5,684 nucleotides of DNA from Methanosarcinaceae archaeon. GTDB lineage: Archaea > Halobacteriota > Methanosarcinia > Methanosarcinales > Methanosarcinaceae. This document shows positions 4,600 to 5,684 of the stretch, piece by piece. A program made the position numbers and the translations under genes. The notes under the pieces were generated by a model that did not search any database, was not told the origin of the DNA, and saw only the letters and a program-made list of their open reading frames with translations. The stretch is from contig JAUWBW010000125.1 in NCBI GenBank assembly GCA_030609665.1, positions 1 through 5,684 of the forward strand, written 5' to 3'. Position 1 is the stretch's first letter, and every line of letters starts with the position of its first letter.

Positions 4600-4688
4600 A
4601 CCTGATCGGACTCGAACCGATGCATCGCTTGGCCGGACTGAATTTAACCAGCCTCGCCAAACGACTCTGCCAACTGAGTTACAGGTAT
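4597..4688 (-). tRNA. tRNA-like gene with 26-nt anticodon loop (19-nt insertion or intron)
   Basis: Cloverleaf arms are clear. The D-arm is ACTC/GAGT with loop AGTTGGCA, the variable loop is GATGC, and the T-arm ATCGG/CCGAT carries a TTCGAGT loop. The acceptor ATACCTG/CAGGTAC has six pairs and an A-C mismatch at 1-72. The anticodon stem GTTTG/CAAGC closes 26 nt instead of 7. Removing 19 nt would give a 73-nt tRNA, so an intron is plausible. A canonical 37/38 intron would leave loop GCGAGGC (anticodon GAG, C33), which does not fit a type I body for Leu. Removing the first 19 nt of the loop would leave GTCCGGC (anticodon CCG, Arg, with U33). I could not fit an archaeal bulge-helix-bulge splice motif, so identity and function stay open. 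Confidence 0.65.
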
Positions 4689-4700
4689 TGAACACTGGCG

Positions 4701-4718
4701 CACTTGATGAATGAAGTG
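4701..4718. repeat. Small spacer hairpin between two tRNA-like genes
   Basis: CACTT (4701-4705) pairs with AAGTG (4714-4718) around an 8-nt loop, in the 33-nt spacer between the Ile-like tRNA and the long-loop tRNA. It continues the pattern of stems in each spacer, but is short enough to be chance. Confidence 0.3.
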
Positions 4719-4721
4719 AGG

Positions 4722-4798
4722 TGTCAAGCCTGCGGAATCTAACCGCAGTTCTCTCACCTGATCAAGGTGAGCGATCTAAACTATGATACCAGCGAGAC
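4722..4798 (-). tRNA. Divergent tRNA-like gene, Ile (GAU)-like
   Basis: A 77-nt tRNA-like fold has a strong anticodon arm (TCACC/GGTGA) with loop TTGATCA, giving anticodon GAU (Ile), U33 present but C at 37. The T-stem is perfect (CTGCGG/CCGCAG, 6 bp). Its loop TTAGATT has A where C56 is expected, and the D-loop ATAGTTTA lacks the GG that would pair with it, so the D-loop/T-loop contact is lost on both sides. The D-stem has only three pairs. The acceptor GTCTCGC/GCTTGAC has two central mismatches. Discriminator A fits Ile. It is the first gene of the array after the TATA box at 4900-4907. It may be a pseudo-tRNA or a derived tRNA. Confidence 0.5.
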
Positions 4799-4816
4799 AT
4801 GATGAAATACGATAGT

Positions 4817-4854
4817 GCAGGCATTGGCCACATCCACGGCGCACAAATGCCCGC
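4817..4854. repeat. 9-bp inverted repeat in the leader of the tRNA array
   Basis: GCAGGCATT (4817-4825) pairs with AATGCCCGC (4846-4854), 9 bp including one G-U, around a 20-nt loop. It lies between the predicted transcription start (about 4876) and the Ile-like tRNA at 4798. It may be a leader structure or processing signal. No tRNA or coding frame was found in 4799-4890. Confidence 0.45.
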
Positions 4855-4895
4855 TTCCGTGTCTGCCCCACACCATCCATTTCAATAACACGCTA

Positions 4896-4933
4896 ACATT
4901 ATATATACATTCCCCTAACATTGTATAAACATT
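4896..4933 (-). promoter_or_regulatory. Four AATGT boxes in exact 11-bp phase (operator-like iterons)
   Basis: On the minus strand AATGT recurs four times with precisely 6 nt between copies: plus-strand ACATT at 4896-4900, 4907-4911, 4918-4922 and 4929-4933. Three copies extend to TAACATT or AAACATT on the plus strand. An 11-bp period places all boxes on one face of the helix, as for cooperative binding of a regulator or initiator. The TATA-like box sits between the first two plus-strand copies, and the fourth copy overlaps the stop codon of the methylase-like gene. Bound protein would block or recruit the transcription machinery at this promoter. Confidence 0.65.
4900..4907 (-). promoter_or_regulatory. 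TATA-like promoter of the tRNA array
   Basis: TATATATA lies between the methylase-like gene (stop at 4932) and the tRNA array. A start site about 25 nt downstream would be near 4876, giving a leader of about 78 nt before the Ile-like tRNA. It lies within the phased AATGT boxes, so its use is probably controlled by whatever binds them. Confidence 0.5.
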
Positions 4934-4939
4934 ATACAA
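4921..4939. repeat. 19-bp AT-rich palindrome over the stop codon
   Basis: TTGTATAA (4921-4928) and TTATACAA (4932-4939) are perfect 8-bp reverse complements around ACA. The right arm contains the TAA stop of the methylase-like gene. It could be an operator half-site pair, as it overlaps the two outer AATGT boxes, or a weak 3'-end hairpin. No U-tract follows, so a simple intrinsic terminator is unlikely. Confidence 0.5.
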
Positions 4940-5651
4940 ATTCTGTTAATGTTCTCTGTAGTGGAAGTTCTGCGATCATCTCAGTTGCCGGCTGCATCTC
5001 GTGTGGTGATCTGATCGGGAACATCCGCGCCATTGGTGTCTGAAAACTGCCCCACTCATCCATCGTTATTGTATTAGCGTGTACTACTGTTGCGTTGCAG
5101 CCTATCAAGGATAGTTGGATGTAGCACATGCACATAGCCGTATAATCAACATCCTGACAGATTACTTTTAATTGCCTCTGGAAGTTGATGCCGTTCTTAA
5201 GTAGCATTTCACAATATGCTATAACCATTGCTCCACCGCCAACTGCCGGCTCGTTCATGGTTACTATATTGCCATCTTCAAACAATTCTTTTTTGAAGGT
5301 CATCCTTGCCAACAGACTGCATAGTGGGAATGGAGTGAATACCTGACCCTTGAATTTGTTCCCAAGTTCTAACTCCATGAAGACCTCCCCCATGAAATCA
5401 CAGTAACGCACCTCCAGCGCTTCCGTGACCATCCCCAAGAGCTTTGGGAATAGTTGGACCTCATCCGGCTCATACTTGTCCACTATGCGCATATATGAGG
5501 CTTCTCTCTCTTCATCAAAGTTACCGAATTGCGCCAGGGATAATGCAGCCATCTCGACAAAATCAGACCAAGCCTGCCATTTGTAGCGGGTTCGCGATAG
5601 GGATTCGATCGTTTTGATGAAATCCTTCTTAATTTCAGGAATGTCTCTCAT
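4932..5651 (-). CDS. N6-adenine methylase-fold protein lacking the catalytic NPPY motif
   Basis: This 239-aa protein has the HsdM/N6-methylase signature. FTP is at 105-107. SAM-binding motif I, EPAVGGGA, is at 134-141 (canonical [DE]PxxGxG). QDVDYTA (166-172) and MCYIQLSLIGC (175-185) follow the usual FTP-DPACGAG-DID..MCYIQLSLLG order. It matches the short methylase-like proteins carried by conjugative elements and phages. Motif IV ([ND]PP[FY]), expected after the strand at about 188-192, is absent: the sequence there is HANTITMDEWGSF. It may therefore bind SAM without methylating, or use another residue. The N-terminal 95 residues are helical with no DNA-recognition domain evident, and no partner subunit is adjacent. 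The ATG at 5651 has AAAGGA 8 nt upstream. Its stop lies within the phased repeat/palindrome that precedes the tRNA array. Confidence 0.82.
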   Translation of the reverse strand: MRDIPEIKKDFIKTIESLSRTRYKWQAWSDFVEMAALSLAQFGNFDEEREASYMRIVDKYEPDEVQLFPKLLGMVTEALEVRYCDFMGEVFMELELGNKFKGQVFTPFPLCSLLARMTFKKELFEDGNIVTMNEPAVGGGAMVIAYCEMLLKNGINFQRQLKVICQDVDYTAMCMCYIQLSLIGCNATVVHANTITMDEWGSFQTPMARMFPIRSPHEMQPATEMIAELPLQRTLTEFV

Positions 5652-5684
5652 TGATTTTGTCCTTTCGTTGTTATGAAAATAGAG

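Noticed and set aside
4597..4688. Canonical archaeal tRNA intron with bulge-helix-bulge motif
   Set aside because: I could not place a 4-bp helix between two 3-nt bulges; an intron is still possible but not shown.
4476..4691. Plus-strand frame across the tRNA region
   Set aside because: It reads through the complement of tRNA arms and stem elements; there is no ribosome site.
4722..4798. tRNA-Pyl or suppressor tRNA
   Set aside because: The anticodon loop reads GAU, the variable loop is 5 nt and the acceptor differs; only the T-loop and part of the D-arm resemble tRNA-Pyl.
4099..4854. CRISPR array
   Set aside because: The repeated structures are inverted and unlike one another; there are no direct repeats with regular spacers.

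Overview
The window reads as a compact accessory region from a virus, provirus or plasmid of an archaeon, possibly a methanogen-like euryarchaeote. The pointers are the tRNA-Lys with discriminator G and a euryarchaeal-style D-loop, the tRNA-Thr with discriminator U, no encoded CCA ends, TATA-box-like promoters 20-30 bp before likely transcription starts, and a small DUF2080-like protein of a family mostly seen in archaea. Strong GGAGG/GGTGAT ribosome sites are also present, so a bacterial host is not strictly excluded. Every supported gene is on the minus strand. Genes are tightly packed, with ATGA overlaps, and no integrase, capsid, replication or restriction gene is visible.

Reading in the direction of transcription (right to left): 5651-4932 encodes an N6-adenine-methylase-fold protein with a good SAM-binding motif but no [ND]PP[FY] catalytic motif. 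Its end runs into a regulatory patch of four AATGT boxes spaced exactly 11 bp apart, a TATA box and an AT-rich palindrome. Positions 4798-4099 hold a structured-RNA region. Four tRNA or tRNA-like genes (Ile-like, one with a 26-nt anticodon loop, one with a long variable arm, Thr) alternate with elements closed by perfect inverted repeats. A coiled-coil protein (4072-3722) follows and ends in a hairpin/U-tract terminator, directly before a canonical tRNA-Lys(UUU). The tRNA-Lys is followed by three coupled genes: a 48-aa basic ORF, a 210-aa unknown protein and a 46-aa DUF2080-like protein.

A second transcription unit (TATA near 2595) carries two DNA methyltransferases back to back: a short beta-class N4/N6 enzyme and a full-length C5-cytosine enzyme. 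A third unit (TATA near 787) carries four coupled small genes: two hypothetical proteins, a 43-aa zinc ribbon and a protein cut by the window edge.

Together this looks like a host-interaction block. Orphan methyltransferases could modify the element's DNA against host restriction, and a set of self-encoded, structurally aberrant tRNAs could support or protect translation. The most unusual part is 4099-4933: the phased operator-like repeats in front of an array of odd tRNAs interleaved with tRNA-sized inverted-repeat elements.
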